Of a stretch of DNA of 64,000 nt, positions 11,453 through 23,825 are shown piece by piece. This DNA is from Perognathus longimembris pacificus. Its lineage: Eukaryota > Chordata > Mammalia > Rodentia > Heteromyidae. The DNA lies in NCBI RefSeq assembly GCF_023159225.1, contig NC_063181.1:6159606-6223605 (forward strand), written 5' to 3'. Position 1 is the stretch's first letter, and each line of letters starts with the position of its first letter. The notes beneath the pieces were generated by a model. That model was not told the DNA's origin and ran no database searches. It saw only the letters and a list, made by a program, of their open reading frames with translations. Both the position numbers and the translations under genes were made by a program.

Positions 11453-13065
11453 AGCCTGACTCCGCTTGCTGAGCCTCGTCTTCCCAGCAGTTTAGGGGCC
11501 CCTCGTGAGCTGTGAACATCTGCACCGGGCACCCTCTCCTGGGCTTCCTTGCTCCTGCCAGCCGCTCTGGACATGGCCTCGAAGGCGACGCCAAGCACTG
11601 AAGAGAGAGAGCAAGCCCTTCTTTCCCTCCTTCCCTCCTTCCCTCCTTACTCTACTTCAGCTTGACCTGTCTGCAAAAGTCGTGTGGCCCTTGTTTCTGT
11701 TTAATTAGAAACTGTCACAAAACAAGAGTCCTGCCATACTGTGGGGGGGGGGGGGGGGGTGGAGGGCAGGGGTGGTTCCTAAACTGAGATTGCTGCATGC
11801 CACACTGTAACTCTGTTCCCCGCCTCTACTATCCGAACCACTTTGAAGAACCCCACAAAGCTCAGGGTAGTGACACAGCCCAGAACGCGAGTGAGCGGGG
11901 CTGGCGTGGGTAATCTTGCTCACATTGGCTATGCACTTGGCAGTAGGAAGCAACTTATGCTATCACGGTTATCCTGTGAAAAGTGAAGAAAAAACAAAAA
12001 CCAAACCTCAGTCATTATAGAAAAGGTTATGAGAAAAGTCTCTTTTTGACCGCTGGAAGGAGAGACAGGATTTGACACAATGTCTGGGTTTAAAAATCTC
12101 CTTGCAGGAAACGGGGCTGCCCACTGCCTGGCAACTCTCAGAAGTAAATATTTACACGATGGGACAACAAGCCCCAATCGGGGCAGAGGCGCTTGTGATT
12201 TCCCTGGGAATTCGGTCCCTGCTGGGGGGGGGGGGGGGGGACCCTCCAGTTCTCATGTCAGGCGTTTTGGTACGCCCTGGAGAGGAGGGCCAAGGCTCCG
12301 GCCAGGTGTGCTGGGCAAGGCCAGTGCCCGGCGCTCTCGGGGGGCCTGGCCAGCCCCGGGCTGTTGGGCAGGACCGTGGCACCGTCTCCCTGCTCGTGCC
12401 CTTTCCTGACTTTCGTGGTCTACAGGAAGGGGGGAAACTCGCTTTCTGAGCTGAGGATCTTGGCCCCACGGTGCTTTGGGTAAACACAGCCCACGGCTAT
12501 TTTGGTCTTCTGTGTTTTCAGAAGCAGCTGCTAAGTTCTGGGGAGAAGTGAAGGGATTGGTGTTGGCTCGAACCAAGGGGAAGGGTTTCCAGTTCTCTCC
12601 GAGAAAGCCAGCAAGAGGCATCCGGCCTGGGAAATGGGGCCGGAGTGGCTGAAAAGCCCTTACTAGCAAATCAGAACTTGGAAAATTGGATGCATTGGGT
12701 TTGGAGCAAGAATTCTTCTTCTAGGGAGGAGGGGGAGGGGAACAAGTTGATCACACTGACACATAGTAGCTAATGAATTAAAAGCTTGTTTTCATTCATT
12801 AAAGGTCGACTTACCCCATTCTCTAAGGGGTAATACACTGGTCACAGGATAGCAAACCTCTGTTCACTGCGGCTGCCCATACTGCTGCCTTATGCACACC
12901 TCAGGCGTCACTAAGCCTGGCCTGACATGTGAATTTCCTTTCTGTCCCGCATTTGTCCGAGTAAGGCACAACTATGTTCCATCACTGTTGTCACACTCAA
13001 AAAACAGCTCGCAAGTTCTAAAGCCAGCTTAGTACCCCTCCTCCTGCTGTGCTCTTCAAAGTTAA
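10273..13065. other. Intergenic stretch with simple repeats, no recognised gene
   Basis: The stretch holds C-rich (10545-10573), G-run (10961-10972, 11741-11759, 12225-12240), CA (11414-11449) and TTCCC-type (11619-11648) simple repeats. The part at 10990-11280 is CpG-enriched. Open frames of up to 193 codons here overlap low-complexity GC sequence and have no recognisable domain. Confidence 0.45.
11414..11449 (+). repeat. (CA)n microsatellite
   Basis: About 18 CA dinucleotides in intergenic sequence. Confidence 0.95.
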
Positions 13066-13265
13066 ACCTGTGGCTCAGGCCTGTAGTCCTAGCTCCTGAG
13101 AAGGCTAAGAGCCAGAGGATGGAGGTTCAAAGCCAGCCTAGGCAGAAAAGTCCCTGAGACTCATCTCCAAAACAGCCAGCAAAATGCCAGGCTGGAGGCA
13201 TGGTTCAGCAGCACAGCACCTGCCTAGCAAGTGCAACTCGGGCAGGCACCAGGGCTGACCCCCTC
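13066..13265 (+). repeat. Degenerate B1-like/Geo composite SINE
   Basis: The left half reads CTGTGGCTCAGGCCTGTAGTCCTAGCTCC with GGTTCAAAGCCAGCC. The right half, GGCTGGAGGCATGGTTCAGCAGC, is much eroded. Confidence 0.6.
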
Positions 13266-14339
13266 CACAGCCCGCCCGGCACAGGAAAATCAGCCTGCTG
13301 GACACATGGGCCAGTCGGCTCTGCAGATCTGGTTCCCTACGACCCGTAGGTACGCCGCACCTGCTTCACGCCTCACTCTTTTAAGCCAAGGAAGAGCTCA
13401 GGGCCAAGACACGGTGTGCGCAGGGATTTTCCTGATACCAATTCGGACAGGGCTGAAAAATCGAAAGGATTTGGTCTTACAGTGATCTCTGTTTCCAAGG
13501 CCTTCCCGCGGCCTTCCCAGGAGATGGCTAAACGGGAGGGAAGAAACAGAAGACTGTTGCTTCCTCCAACACCAAGTGGCTCGTCCGAAAGCACTGTGAA
13601 ACGCCTTGGCTGTCTTCACAGGAAAATTGTACACAGGGCAATCCATCAATCCCATGTTGTGTAAAGACGGGGATCTCTCCGTGGTGAGAGGTAACATTGT
13701 GCAATGGGTTTTAAAAGCTAGAGTTTCGTCTCGCAAAAGAAAAAAGGTTGTAGAAAATACTGGCACCCCTCTGAGCCCCCGTGGACGCCATTCAGACGGC
13801 GGTGGGATGGCGTCAGAGGACGCAGCCCGGGAGTGCACTGCACACCAAACACGGCACACGCGGTGGGGGGAAACATCCCCAAAGCGGGGGGCCTGGAGTC
13901 CCACTTTTTCATCAGCCAGCACGTCGGGAGGACTTACCTGACTTTCTGGAGCTAAGAAAAACCCAACTTGGAGCTTCACCTTCCCCGTGACGTGGAAAGC
14001 TGTCCTCTGTAACTAAGGCGGGCGTGATTGCCTCCTGCACCTGGTGACGTTTCCTGGCTCGCCGGGGCTTTTCCGGGTGTGACCCCCTTAGATCGCGTCA
14101 CAAGAGAAACACGGCGTTTCCACCATGACTGGCTCTGACCGCTGTGGTTTGCTCACAACCTCGGCGATTGCCGGATGCCATCGGAACCCGGCGAGGTGCA
14201 CCTGCTAGCCACCCCCACCCGCTCCGGGTTTGCTAGCTGGTCCTTGGCTGGATGCTCTCATGGCCTGTGGGAATCCTACACAGAGCTTGGTCTGTGCTTC
14301 ACGAAGGAGGCCCCCCGCTGCATCAGATTACTATGCTCC
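13266..14339. other. Intergenic stretch without recognised gene
   Basis: Unique sequence, somewhat CpG-enriched at 13770-14230. No exon, domain or repeat was recognised. Confidence 0.4.
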
Positions 14340-15007
14340 TGTGTGTGAATTGTTCTACTTGAATTACCTGCACCATTGTGTATAATGCATAGAAATGGCA
14401 CCCAGGCTGTCTACAATGGCTTCGAAGCATTTAACTCCTTTGAAACGAACTCCGTATCCTTCAGATGTGCTGTTTGTTCCTGAATTTTCTACACACTATT
14501 TTTACAGGTCCATTTGTTTATGATGTGACGTGATGAACTATCATGTTAGTTTCATGTTCTTTTTTTTCTTTGTTTTGAAGAGGATGAATGTACATATTAC
14601 TAAGCAAATGAATAAATTATTGAGATGAGATACTTTATGGATCATGCCCACTGATACAAATGAATTTACTTGTTTAATAAAGTGTTTAAATGACAAGAAC
14701 TTATATGGTGGTTATACATATGGATGCCATATATTTAAGTGTTAGATATTGATGTATGTTCTCCAATAAAATATTTTAAACCTCTCTCATTAAATGTATA
14801 ATGCTCTGTCCTTCATCATGATGTCTGCAGAGAGATAAGATAATCGACAGAAGTGTATCCAGCCAGCTAAACAGGAAAGAATAAACATTTATATTCCATA
14901 TTGTATAAATATAATATAAAGGCTACCTCTTTATCTTTCAGTTTTAACCAAAGTATTTCATGATGGAACCAGTTGTTCCATGCAAAAAAAAAAAAAAAAA
15001 AAAAAAA
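14340..15007 (+). other. 3'-UTR-like AT-rich block with four AATAAA signals and an A24 run
   Basis: AATAAA hexamers occur at 14611, 14676, 14765 and 14880, and the block ends in 24 consecutive A at 14984-15007, directly before a SINE. Composition changes abruptly from GC-rich upstream to AT-rich here. This resembles a terminal exon 3' UTR or the tail of a processed retrocopy. No open reading frame or known gene was recognised, so identity is unknown. Confidence 0.4.
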
Positions 15008-15220
15008 GCTGGGGGCTGCCAATATGGCCTAGTGGCAAGAGAGCTTGCCTCGTATATATTAAGCCCTGGGTTCGATTCCCCAGCACCACATATACAGAAA
15101 ATGGCCAGAAGTGGTGCTGTGGCTCAAGTGGCAGAGTGTTAGCCTTGAGCAAAAAGAAGCCAGGGACAGTGCTCAGGCCCTGAGTTCAAGGCCCAGGACT
15201 GGCAAAAGAAAAAGAAAAAA
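15008..15220 (+). repeat. Full-length IDL-Geo type dimeric SINE
   Basis: The left monomer (ATATGGCCTAGTGGCAAGAG, GGTTCGATTCCCCAGCACC) resembles tRNA-Ala-derived ID elements. The right monomer (GTGGCTCAAGTGGCAGAG, GAGTTCAAGGCCCAGGAC) is the Geo-type unit. It is inserted directly after an A24 run and ends in an A-rich tail. Confidence 0.9.
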
Positions 15221-15739
15221 GCTTCTCTCTTAATGCCAAATAATCCTGTCAACCAATTATTCATTGCAAGGCTGTTTGCAAATGCAAGAAACACCTGGCA
15301 GAATCCACACTTGCTCTCGCATCCTGACCCAAACTCTGCCCTCAAGCATGCCACAGAACAGGGAAAACCCAGGGAGCACTCAGAGGCTCAAAGAAGGTTC
15401 TGGATATGCACTCAGGCCTCCTGAGTGCTACTGAGACCAGCAGTTAAAATGGGGTCCATGGCTGCTGGAGATACGCACAAGACCAGTCCCATGGATCTAC
15501 CCCAGCCCGAGAAACACCCCAAACCCTCCTCACAATTACCCGCCTCCAGACCATCAAAAAAAAGTCCTGATAACTGTCTTTCAGGCTCAGTGGAGGCCCC
15601 ATCCCAAATGCACCTGTGTCTCATTTGCCTGTGCTTTAGGGAACTTTTGGGAACCAGCTCCTAATTAAGGCAGAAAACAAAAGTGTGGAATGAAGGCTGA
15701 GCGTAATCCCAGGTAGGATGCACACGTGTGTGGAAATGG
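15221..15739. other. Intergenic stretch without recognised feature
   Basis: Unique sequence. Nothing was supported beyond incidental open frames. Confidence 0.4.
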
Positions 15740-15995
15740 TGGCATTCAAGCCTACAGTGGCTCACGCTGGCGAGCCCAGCTATTTGGGAGCTGGGGCTGG
15801 GAGACTAGCCAGCCCGGACCTCATGTCAGACAATAAGCAATGCAGGAGGTGAGCACCTGTGATCTCAGCTACGCGTGAGGCCTTACATTGGGCACTGCTT
15901 GAAGCCAGCTTCAGGCCAAAATGTAAGACTCTACTGGAAAAGAACCCAAAGCAAGAAAGGCTGAAGAGGTAGCTCAGGGCGTACCGGCCTCTCCT
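15740..15995 (+). repeat. Degenerate tandem B1-like/Geo SINE remnants
   Basis: Eroded B1-like motifs (CAGTGGCTCACGCTGG, GAGCACCTGTGATCTCAGCTA) and a Geo-like GAAGAGGTAGCTCAGGGCGT are visible in order. Borders are approximate. Confidence 0.45.
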
Positions 15996-17065
15996 GTGTC
16001 CCCTGATTATCTATATTTTGTACATATCAGGCATCCTCTCACCTGCTAATGGACGTACTGAAATATAAAAGGACTTCTCCCCACCACCCCCAAACTTGCA
16101 TCCTCTAGACATCTTCCAGAAACATCCCTCACACATAAAGCAGATCTGTGGCTCTTCTAAGTATCTTTATAAAGATGGAAGGAGACAGGTGTCTGATGGG
16201 CTATCTTAGGTGGGTTTTTGTAAGCCATTGGCTGAGTGGTGTGTCCCTGGTTACTGTGGACGCCTGCATTTCTGCCTTCACAAACAAACCACACAAGTAA
16301 AGCTGAGTGCAGCCTCCTTCTCTTTGGAAAGTTACAGTTTGGTAGTGTATGCCCTACAAGACGGCTTTGATGGCTTAGAGTTTCGAGCCGTTCTCAGGGT
16401 CAAAAACCCACTTTGACAAGGTTGTTGCCACCCAAAATAGTTTTGGAACTTCTCTGAGGTTACCGTCCAAGGCAATTTCTATGCGGTACCTTCCCCCACA
16501 CGTCTCTTATTTTCTTATGACCACACATAGTCTTGTCCTTGACCATGAAGCTCTTCCTCACCCGTGGAGGGGGAGCTGAGGGGCGGCGTCAGCGGTCCCC
16601 GATGCCATGGGCTCCCGTTGCTATGGCGGCGGCTGCATCCTTCCATGGTCGCACTGGCCCAATGGGTCAGCGCGGTCAAACCACTATAAAAAGCCATTCC
16701 TTATAAACTCAGTGGAAAAAATTAGGTCAACCATTTTTCAACTTTTTTTTTAACGGTGGAGTTCTCTTATTAGATAAAAATCTTAACTCAGAAGGGGAGG
16801 CACAGAAATAGAGGGACAAAAAGTGAACAAATGCAGCCAGTGGGCCTCACTGGACACTGTGTTGAAAATGAACTCTACAACTTGTGGGTGGGGGCAGGAG
16901 GGAAAAACTGAGAGAGAGCGAGAGAAGGTGTAACATTACCCAAAAAGAAATGCACTCTTTACCTGACTGATGTAGCCCCTCTGTAACAACAATAACCTTT
17001 GTAATAACAATACAATTTTTTTAATCTTGCTCAGAAACTCAATATGAAAAACAGTTGTGTGGTGG
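15996..17065. other. Intergenic stretch containing a promoter-like cluster
   Basis: Mostly unique sequence. The one notable part is 16617-16692, listed separately. No coding exon was recognised. Confidence 0.4.
16617..16692 (+). promoter_or_regulatory. Promoter-like X-box/CCAAT/TATA arrangement
   Basis: An RFX-like palindrome GTTGCTATGGCGGC (16617-16630), a CCAAT box (16659-16663) and TATAAAAA (16685-16692) occur in order and with plausible spacing on the + strand. No downstream transcript or ORF is recognised. The motifs are direct observations; promoter function is inference. Confidence 0.35.
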
Positions 17066-17145
17066 TCATGGGGATTGAACTCAGGACCTCACTTGAGGCT
17101 TGATAGGCAGTCAGTCTAGTACTTGAGCCATGCCACCAACCCTAT
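17066..17145 (-). repeat. Geo-type SINE monomer remnant
   Basis: The reverse-strand copy reads GATTGAACTCAGGACCTCAC on the + strand with CTAGTACTTGAGCCATGCC, the complement of the family's B and A boxes. Confidence 0.6.
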
Positions 17146-20100
17146 TTCGTTCTGGTTATTTAACATATATGTTAAGCAAATATTCGTAAAAATCACAACC
17201 AAAGTAAGGTAATAGGGTAAACTAAGGCAGCCCAGGAAGTTGGGCAGAAGAAAGAAGCAGAACCCAGAAATGGACTGAGCAACCCACCATCCACCATCCA
17301 CCTTCTCTCAGCACATTCTGAGTCAGTTAATGAGCGAAGTTGGACAGCACGTATTTACAGCTTTCTGGGCCAAGTATCCCCCTCTGTGTTGTAGGTATGC
17401 TCAGTCACCCAGTGCTCCCGTGGAAGGAGGCAGATTCCACCACCTCCACTCTTGTATAGAGGAGAAACTGAGGCTTCCACCCAGCTTAGTAGGTAGTGGT
17501 GGCAGCTTGCAGCCTGGACAAATGAGCTGGACAAATGACCTGGGGCTTCGTTCTAAGAGGTGCAGTTCCAGGGTGTGGGGAGAAGGGACCAGGGTTTCCA
17601 TCAAGAACATCATCAAGCCAGGAGCAGCGAGGGAGGGCAGTGCAGAGGAGTCTGGGAGCTGAGCCCGCCCCGTTCAGCAGTCAGGTGAAGCTTATTCCCG
17701 GCACATGGTCTGAACCAGCCTGGGACGAGGGCTCCACCTGCTGCCAAAGGAGAAGTCAGGGCCAGGTCACCTCACAGGAAGCACTTGACACACGCCGCGG
17801 GTGTCATCAGCTTCCGAAGACGAAGACAGAACACCCGGGAGAGTCAGCTTGCAAGGAAGAATGGTTTGTTGGGGCTCACGTGGCAGAGAGGACCTTTTCA
17901 ACTCGTGATGGTGAGGAATAGGAAGGGGCCTGCATCCAAAATCCAGTTCACATCTCCCCCACCCCCGCGTGGCCTCACTTCCTCCGTCTTCCCATATCTC
18001 TGAGATCCGGCCATCTATACCTCTGTGCCAGTGCCAGGGGGCCAAGCCCTTAGCATATGGGCCTCTGGAAGATTCTTCAGATCCAACTGCACCCGTCTCT
18101 AATGTTCTCTTCACAGCCAGCATTGCAAGTCCACAGCCTGTCCCTTTCACAGGAGAGGAAACTGAGACGTCGAGCCTCTGCGCATGCCTCCACGGTGCTA
18201 AGCACCATTCTCTTCTTCCTCAAGTAGCTCTAGTGCGTAGCCAAGAAGAAAGAGAAGCTTGTGCGTTGTAAAACATTCAAATGTTGCCCTGAGAGCAACA
18301 GATGTCTTTAAAGTCTCCACTGTATATAGTAAAAACTCTTCTTAAATGTCTAACCTGATTTCTTTCTCCAAACACAGAGTGGAGCCTAATCCCAGGCCTC
18401 AGGAGTGAGCTGATGGCTTCGGACTTCTTCCTATGCGGAAAGCTGACAAAAGGCCAATGCCAGCTACTTCTCGGTTCTCTTCGGACTCCGAGATGGAATT
18501 CTCTAGATAGCTTCCAGATCGACCTCTACCCAGGACTTGTGTCCACAACACTCTTGGTCATTACTGCAAGATGAGCCCACGCGTTAACACTCTTGCTCTG
18601 TGGTAGCTAGTGACTGGAGAATTCCTGATTCAAGAAGACCGCGAAGGATCATGTCCGCCATGATGAATATTTAATGAGAGAAGGAAGGGATAGTCTTCAC
18701 GGGGCTCGCGGCTCTGTGGACAGTCAGAACTATGGAGTTGGGAGACAATTCACATCCTGACATCTCAGCTGTGAGGAGAAGTCACTAGAGCAAGACAGAC
18801 AAGAACCCCACATCTCTGGTGCCTATGGGCTTCTTTGGATTAAAATGATCTAAAATGAAGGAATCACCTTGATGAACAAGCATCGGTTTCCCAGCTACTT
18901 AACCACTGACATCTGTCTAGACAGAATCCTCAGCTGGGACAAGAGGAGAGATGCCCCCCCACACACACACAGATTACATTCTACAGACGCCCAATCTCAG
19001 AGCCCCAGTGGCCCTGGATTGGTTTTAGAGCTTGTTCCAGCCCCTTCCTAACCCCTTCATGCAGGCTCAGGCAGTGGCAAAGCGGCCCTGCGGCTCAGGG
19101 AGTCCGCACGAGGCTACACAGAGCCGGAGGCAGGAGGAGGCAAGGATGCTACGAGCCAGGGGCCACCTGCCCAGCACAGGCCGGGCATCCAGAAGGTTTG
19201 CTCGTCCCGGTAAGAAGAAAAGCATACAGTTAGTTGATTCTCATTATTCACAGTACTTGTGTTCTCTGAAGTCACTGCACATTCTAACTAAGTGAACACT
19301 CAGCCATTGCTCCAGGAAAAATAAAGGGCCTCTGGTCAGAGATACTGTTAATTGGTGGATTTCAGTGTGCTTTGGTCTTTTAAATTATGAATATAAAGAT
19401 GAGAGCAGGGGCGTTATCATTTCATACACCTGGCAATGAGTACATTTCTTTTGGGACACTGTCACCCCTTGCTTTGTTTGATTAATAGCACAATACCATC
19501 GAGTGGTAAACGCGTGGTCCTGCAGGCTGAGAAGCCCGGGAGCCAGCCTTTGGTGAGGGCCTTCCTGGTACCCTGCCCCACGCCACCAGGAGAGAGGGGA
19601 GACAGGCAGACAGGGGGCGGAGCATCCTTTGTCAACCCACCTGCGCCCAAGCGGTGGAGCCCACTGGTGACAGACGGGTCCGGCCCTCCTGCCCTGGCCA
19701 CGCCTTACAGGGCCTCCCTCATCGCCACAGTGCTGGGCTTGCACTGCGGCAGCCAGAGCCGCGCGTGTGCCTTTCTGCTTCCAGAAAGCTTATTTGCCAT
19801 GCGTGGCTGGGCGCTCGCATTGAACTCGGGTGCAGTGCCATCGCTCTGAGTGAGAGGACTCGGGCTCTCGTGGAGGACCGCGACAGGCCTCTGGCACCCA
19901 GGATCTGTCCACAGCTCTGCCCGTGAGCACCCTAGCGAGCCGCAAAAGCCCCCACAAATGCAAAAACATGGTGATCAATAGCCAGACCACACACTGGGGA
20001 GCACGTGCCTGTCCATCTCGCCCCCCCCCCACCTTCCAACTGCATTTTTATCACTTTTTAGGTAGCCATGAGATATAGTTCATGCTTTCCTCCCATCTGG

Positions 20101-21061
20101 GGTCTGCTTTAATGCATGATGTGAGCATAAACCTCTAGGTTTGGGTATTTGTCGTTTTTGCAAATAGCTCATTGTTCTCGCAAAATCAAGTAGCTGGCTT
20201 TCCATCCTGGTCCTGGCTGCTCTAATTCCACTTGGAATAAACTTTTACCGATGTGCTTTCCATTATCCCCAGAGACCTTTGAATTAAATGCACCCCAATG
20301 TCACAGTCAACGCCAAGTCAAGAAGTCACTTCTCTTATTTTCCATTTCCAATTATATTCCATTCTCCCCTCCATCCCAACACAGCAGAGAAATTAATTGA
20401 ATGTGCTCCAAAGAGGCAGCAGCTCATCATCATGGGAAGTTTCTCATTTGCGACCTTCTGTGCACTCGATGGCCTCTTCTCCTGGAGAAACCACGGCGCC
20501 CCTCACCAAGTCTCCCAGCATCCCCTAAGACGGGCCATGCGGATGGCGCTGAAGAGCTCCCGGGCGTGGCTCGACCATTGCTCAACCCTGTAATGACTGT
20601 GCAAGGACTGCGTCTCGGGGCTCCTGCCTTGAGGTATGCCCGAGGACTGTACCCCCAAAGTGGACTTGGCCAGCCCTCGACGCCCCTCATGACACTTTCC
20701 AAACTCAGGTTCTGGGGCTCCCCATTCTACTGCAGAAGCAGATGCGACCCCCATGGCAACTTCTGAAGCAAGCATACACGACCCATGTGACAGGCGACCC
20801 GGCCCCAAGGGCGTGCAGGGGGTCCGATGGGAAGCTCCCCTGGAGTGTGCGCTGTCATTCTACTCCTCTCTCTGAGGAGATGACAAACCCCAAGCTCTCG
20901 AGACTATCGCTCTGTTGTCTCGGGGGCTACCCACCCGTGCCTGAGAGCATTGCTCGGGTCTGCCCTCCCCAGAACACCGTACCTTCTGACACTAAGTCCT
21001 TTTAATTTTCTTGCCACACTAGTACTGGTTGAATCTGTCTCCTTCTTTCCTTCCTTCCTTT
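17146..21061. other. Intergenic stretch without recognised gene
   Basis: Long unique sequence with ordinary composition. Open frames reach about 137 codons without domain or splice support. A short ACACACACACA tract lies at about 18960. Nothing else was supported. Confidence 0.45.
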
Positions 21062-21260
21062 CTTTGACACTGGAATTCGAACTCAGGACCTCGCTCTTGC
21101 TAATCACGCACTCTACCGCTTGAACCACATCCTGAGTTGCCCCAACCCTTTGATTCTTTCGTTCTTTTCCAGATACTGTCTCCAGGGTTTGCTGGAGGAT
21201 GGCCTGTACCTGTTGCTTCCTAATAGGTGGAATTGTAGGTAAGAGCCACCATGCCTAGCC
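21062..21260 (-). repeat. Geo-type and B1-like SINE remnants
   Basis: A reverse Geo-type monomer (TTCGAACTCAGGACCTCGC, CTACCGCTTGAACCAC) is followed by a reverse B1-like piece ending GTAAGAGCCACCATGCCTAG. This is the composite element read from its 3' end. Confidence 0.6.
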
Positions 21261-22393
21261 CAAATCTAGTTCTTCTGGAGTACCACGGGTCAAACGGATT
21301 CAGAAGCACGATAAAAGGAATAAAGAGACCAGGGTAATAAATGCTAAACCATCTCTGACCTTGAAAGGCAAACCTGAAGGGTTCTCTCCTTGAGCCCAAT
21401 CCACGAGGGCCCTTGAATCGGAGCCAGCTGTGGCCTGCTGGGCTGGGGAAAGTGCCCACGGGTGAGCCGTTTCCCCCGGGCGGCTCCGCTCTGGCCCTGG
21501 AATTGATCCCTCCCTCCCGCAGATGCCCACTTTCCTCCAGCGGCGATCGCGTGAGGTGAGAGCGCCTCTCGGCTCTTGGGGGGTCCTGGGGGAGCTCCGC
21601 CACTCCTGCTGGGGTCCCTGGGCAGGAAGACACAGCTACGCCCAGCGACGGAGGTGATGGCGAGGGTTCCGGCGATTGAGTGCGTGAGAATCTGGAGGCC
21701 CCGCGGTCCTTTCTGTCCATAGCGGGCCCCGCCGTGCCTCCCGGCCATTTAAGGAAAAAGGAGGAATCCAAGCCTGTGACAGATAATCACTACTAACGAG
21801 AAACTGGCCCAACTCCCTCCCGGGTCTCCTGCCAAATCATTCATGCCCCTCTCTGCAGTGACTCTTCATCGTTCCCAGGATAAAAATCCAGATTATGAGC
21901 AAACCCCTGGTTGAATGGCCTCCTTTCCTCCCTTCTCCTCGAGCTCCCAGACCTCTGCCCTTCCACTCCAGGAACGGCTCTTCCTGCCTCTCTCTATCTG
22001 GAAGCTATTCCGCTCTCCCCACCTGCCCAGCCTCTTTCTACTCTCTCCTCAGCCCTTCCATCTGGTCCAGGACCCAAGGCCGGATGACATCCTCTCGGAA
22101 CACTTCCTACAGCATCTTCTACTTCTTTGTAGCGCTTATTAAATTATAAGTAAATACGTTGTGATTGAAATTCCGGTTCTAGGACTCCCCACTGTACAGA
22201 CACCAAACTCCATGGGTGCTCAGATCTCTGCTGTGCCTTGCCCCAGTATTTGTATAGAACATAGATATGTGTCCTTATGTACTTGGATTGTTTATCTACC
22301 TGGTACATGTAATATAGATTTAAATGTAATGTAGATCGTCGTTGGATGTATCGTTCAGGCCACAAGAGCAAGAAAAGATGTCTGACACAATTT
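21261..22393. other. Intergenic stretch without recognised gene
   Basis: Unique sequence. A reverse-frame open frame of 183 codons spans 21220-21771 but lacks recognisable domains. Confidence 0.4.
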
Positions 22394-22615
22394 TTCCCCA
22401 AATATTTTTTTGTCAGTCCTGAGGCTTGAACTGTGGGCCAAGGCATTGTCCCTGAGCTTCTTTGGCTCAAGCCTAGCCCTCTACCACTTGAGCCGCACAC
22501 CACTTCTGGCTTTTTCTGTGTATGTGGTACTGAGGAATCAAACCCAGAGCTTCGTGCATGCAAGGCAAGCACTCTACCACTAAGCCAGATTCCCAGCCCT
22601 TCCCCAAATATTTTT
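22394..22615 (-). repeat. IDL-Geo SINE with perfect 16-bp target site duplication
   Basis: A complete reverse-orientation dimer occupies 22410-22599. It is flanked by TTCCCCAAATATTTTT at 22394-22409 and identically at 22600-22615. Perfect duplication points to a fairly recent retroposition. Confidence 0.9.
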
Positions 22616-23825
22616 GGTCCACGGTTGGTGGGATGTTCAAGGGCAGAGCCCACAAATGTTAAACACTGGTGGGATCCAGTGCTGATTTTGTCTGTGGCAA
22701 TTCCTGGTGAGACACAATACCAGGCACAAAGCAAGAGCTTGAAAGTATCTACTGATGGGGCAAATAAGTTAGGTGGGGTCTTAGTCTTCATATTAACCAA
22801 AGAACTATTTCTCTGCCCACTGGGGCTTTACATTTTTCTATTCCTCCTGTGAATGTCCACCTCAGCCTTCCTAAGTGATTTAGTCACTCCCGCAAGCCCT
22901 TCCTAGCCAGCACCTACACAGACGCGCATCAGAGTCAGCCAAGCCGCAGCCCTTCAGAGCTCGCATTGTCATTCCGGAGCTGTGTTTTCTCCTCCAGTCC
23001 CATAAATCAATCTCTCCCTCTCTTCCCACAAGCCACCAGCTTTGACCTTTTGAAATGCGGCTGGTTTCCCTAGAAAGCTCTTTACTTTGAAAAGAAAACG
23101 GAAAGCAATTAAATCCTCCTTATAGCACACCACCTTTGCCTTTGCCAAGCTAATGCACCACACAATACATCTTCCTTGGTAAAGCCTGGAGAAACTAAAA
23201 ACCCTCAAACCTCACCCCTACTGCACGCTCCCAGTGAGCACGTCCACCATGAACTCTGCAATCCTGCAGCTCCATGGTGACCCACAGGAGAGTGATGAAG
23301 ACTTAGCTAAGGAGCTGGACGCAGACAAACGCGTTCACTCTGCGAGAAGCTTTACCAGCTGTGACCCTAGCCAGTCCCTCCATCTATCAAAGCTAGGTGT
23401 GGCTCCCTGGCCGCCCAGGGACCAGGCACGCCCCTCACAGGGACACTGGAGGACACGGGGAAATGAAACATCTGGAGTGGTTTCCAGCAATGCCAGCCCT
23501 GTAGAAGAGAGTTGCCGTGGGCCTCTTCCATCCGCTCATTGGCCCAGATTGCTCCCACGGTCAGATCTCGGGCCCCACTCCACGCAGGATCCTTCTTCAT
23601 TCACCAGAGTCCTGCACTCCAAGGGGGAGGGAGGGAGCAAATTATGCCCATCTGTGGAGTGGGTCCTTAAGGATGCATTCAATCAAAGAAATAGTCTCGC
23701 TAAATGTAATCAAAGGCAATGTATCTGCAAGCAATTATGCATCGTGAGCCGTATCTTTTAAACTTCCTGTGAGGATTTGAACTTCACATTAAAAATCGGA
23801 TTCTTCTTTTTTTTTTCTGTCAGTA
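22616..23825. other. Intergenic stretch without recognised gene
   Basis: The longest + frame (175 codons from 23234) has no recognisable domain or splice context. A short T run lies at 23808. No feature was supported. Confidence 0.4.

Noticed and set aside
23234..23761. 175-codon forward open frame beginning MSTSTMNSAILQ
   Set aside because: Some normal-looking composition at the start, but no recognised family, no splice signals assessed as convincing and no repeat-free conservation evidence available.
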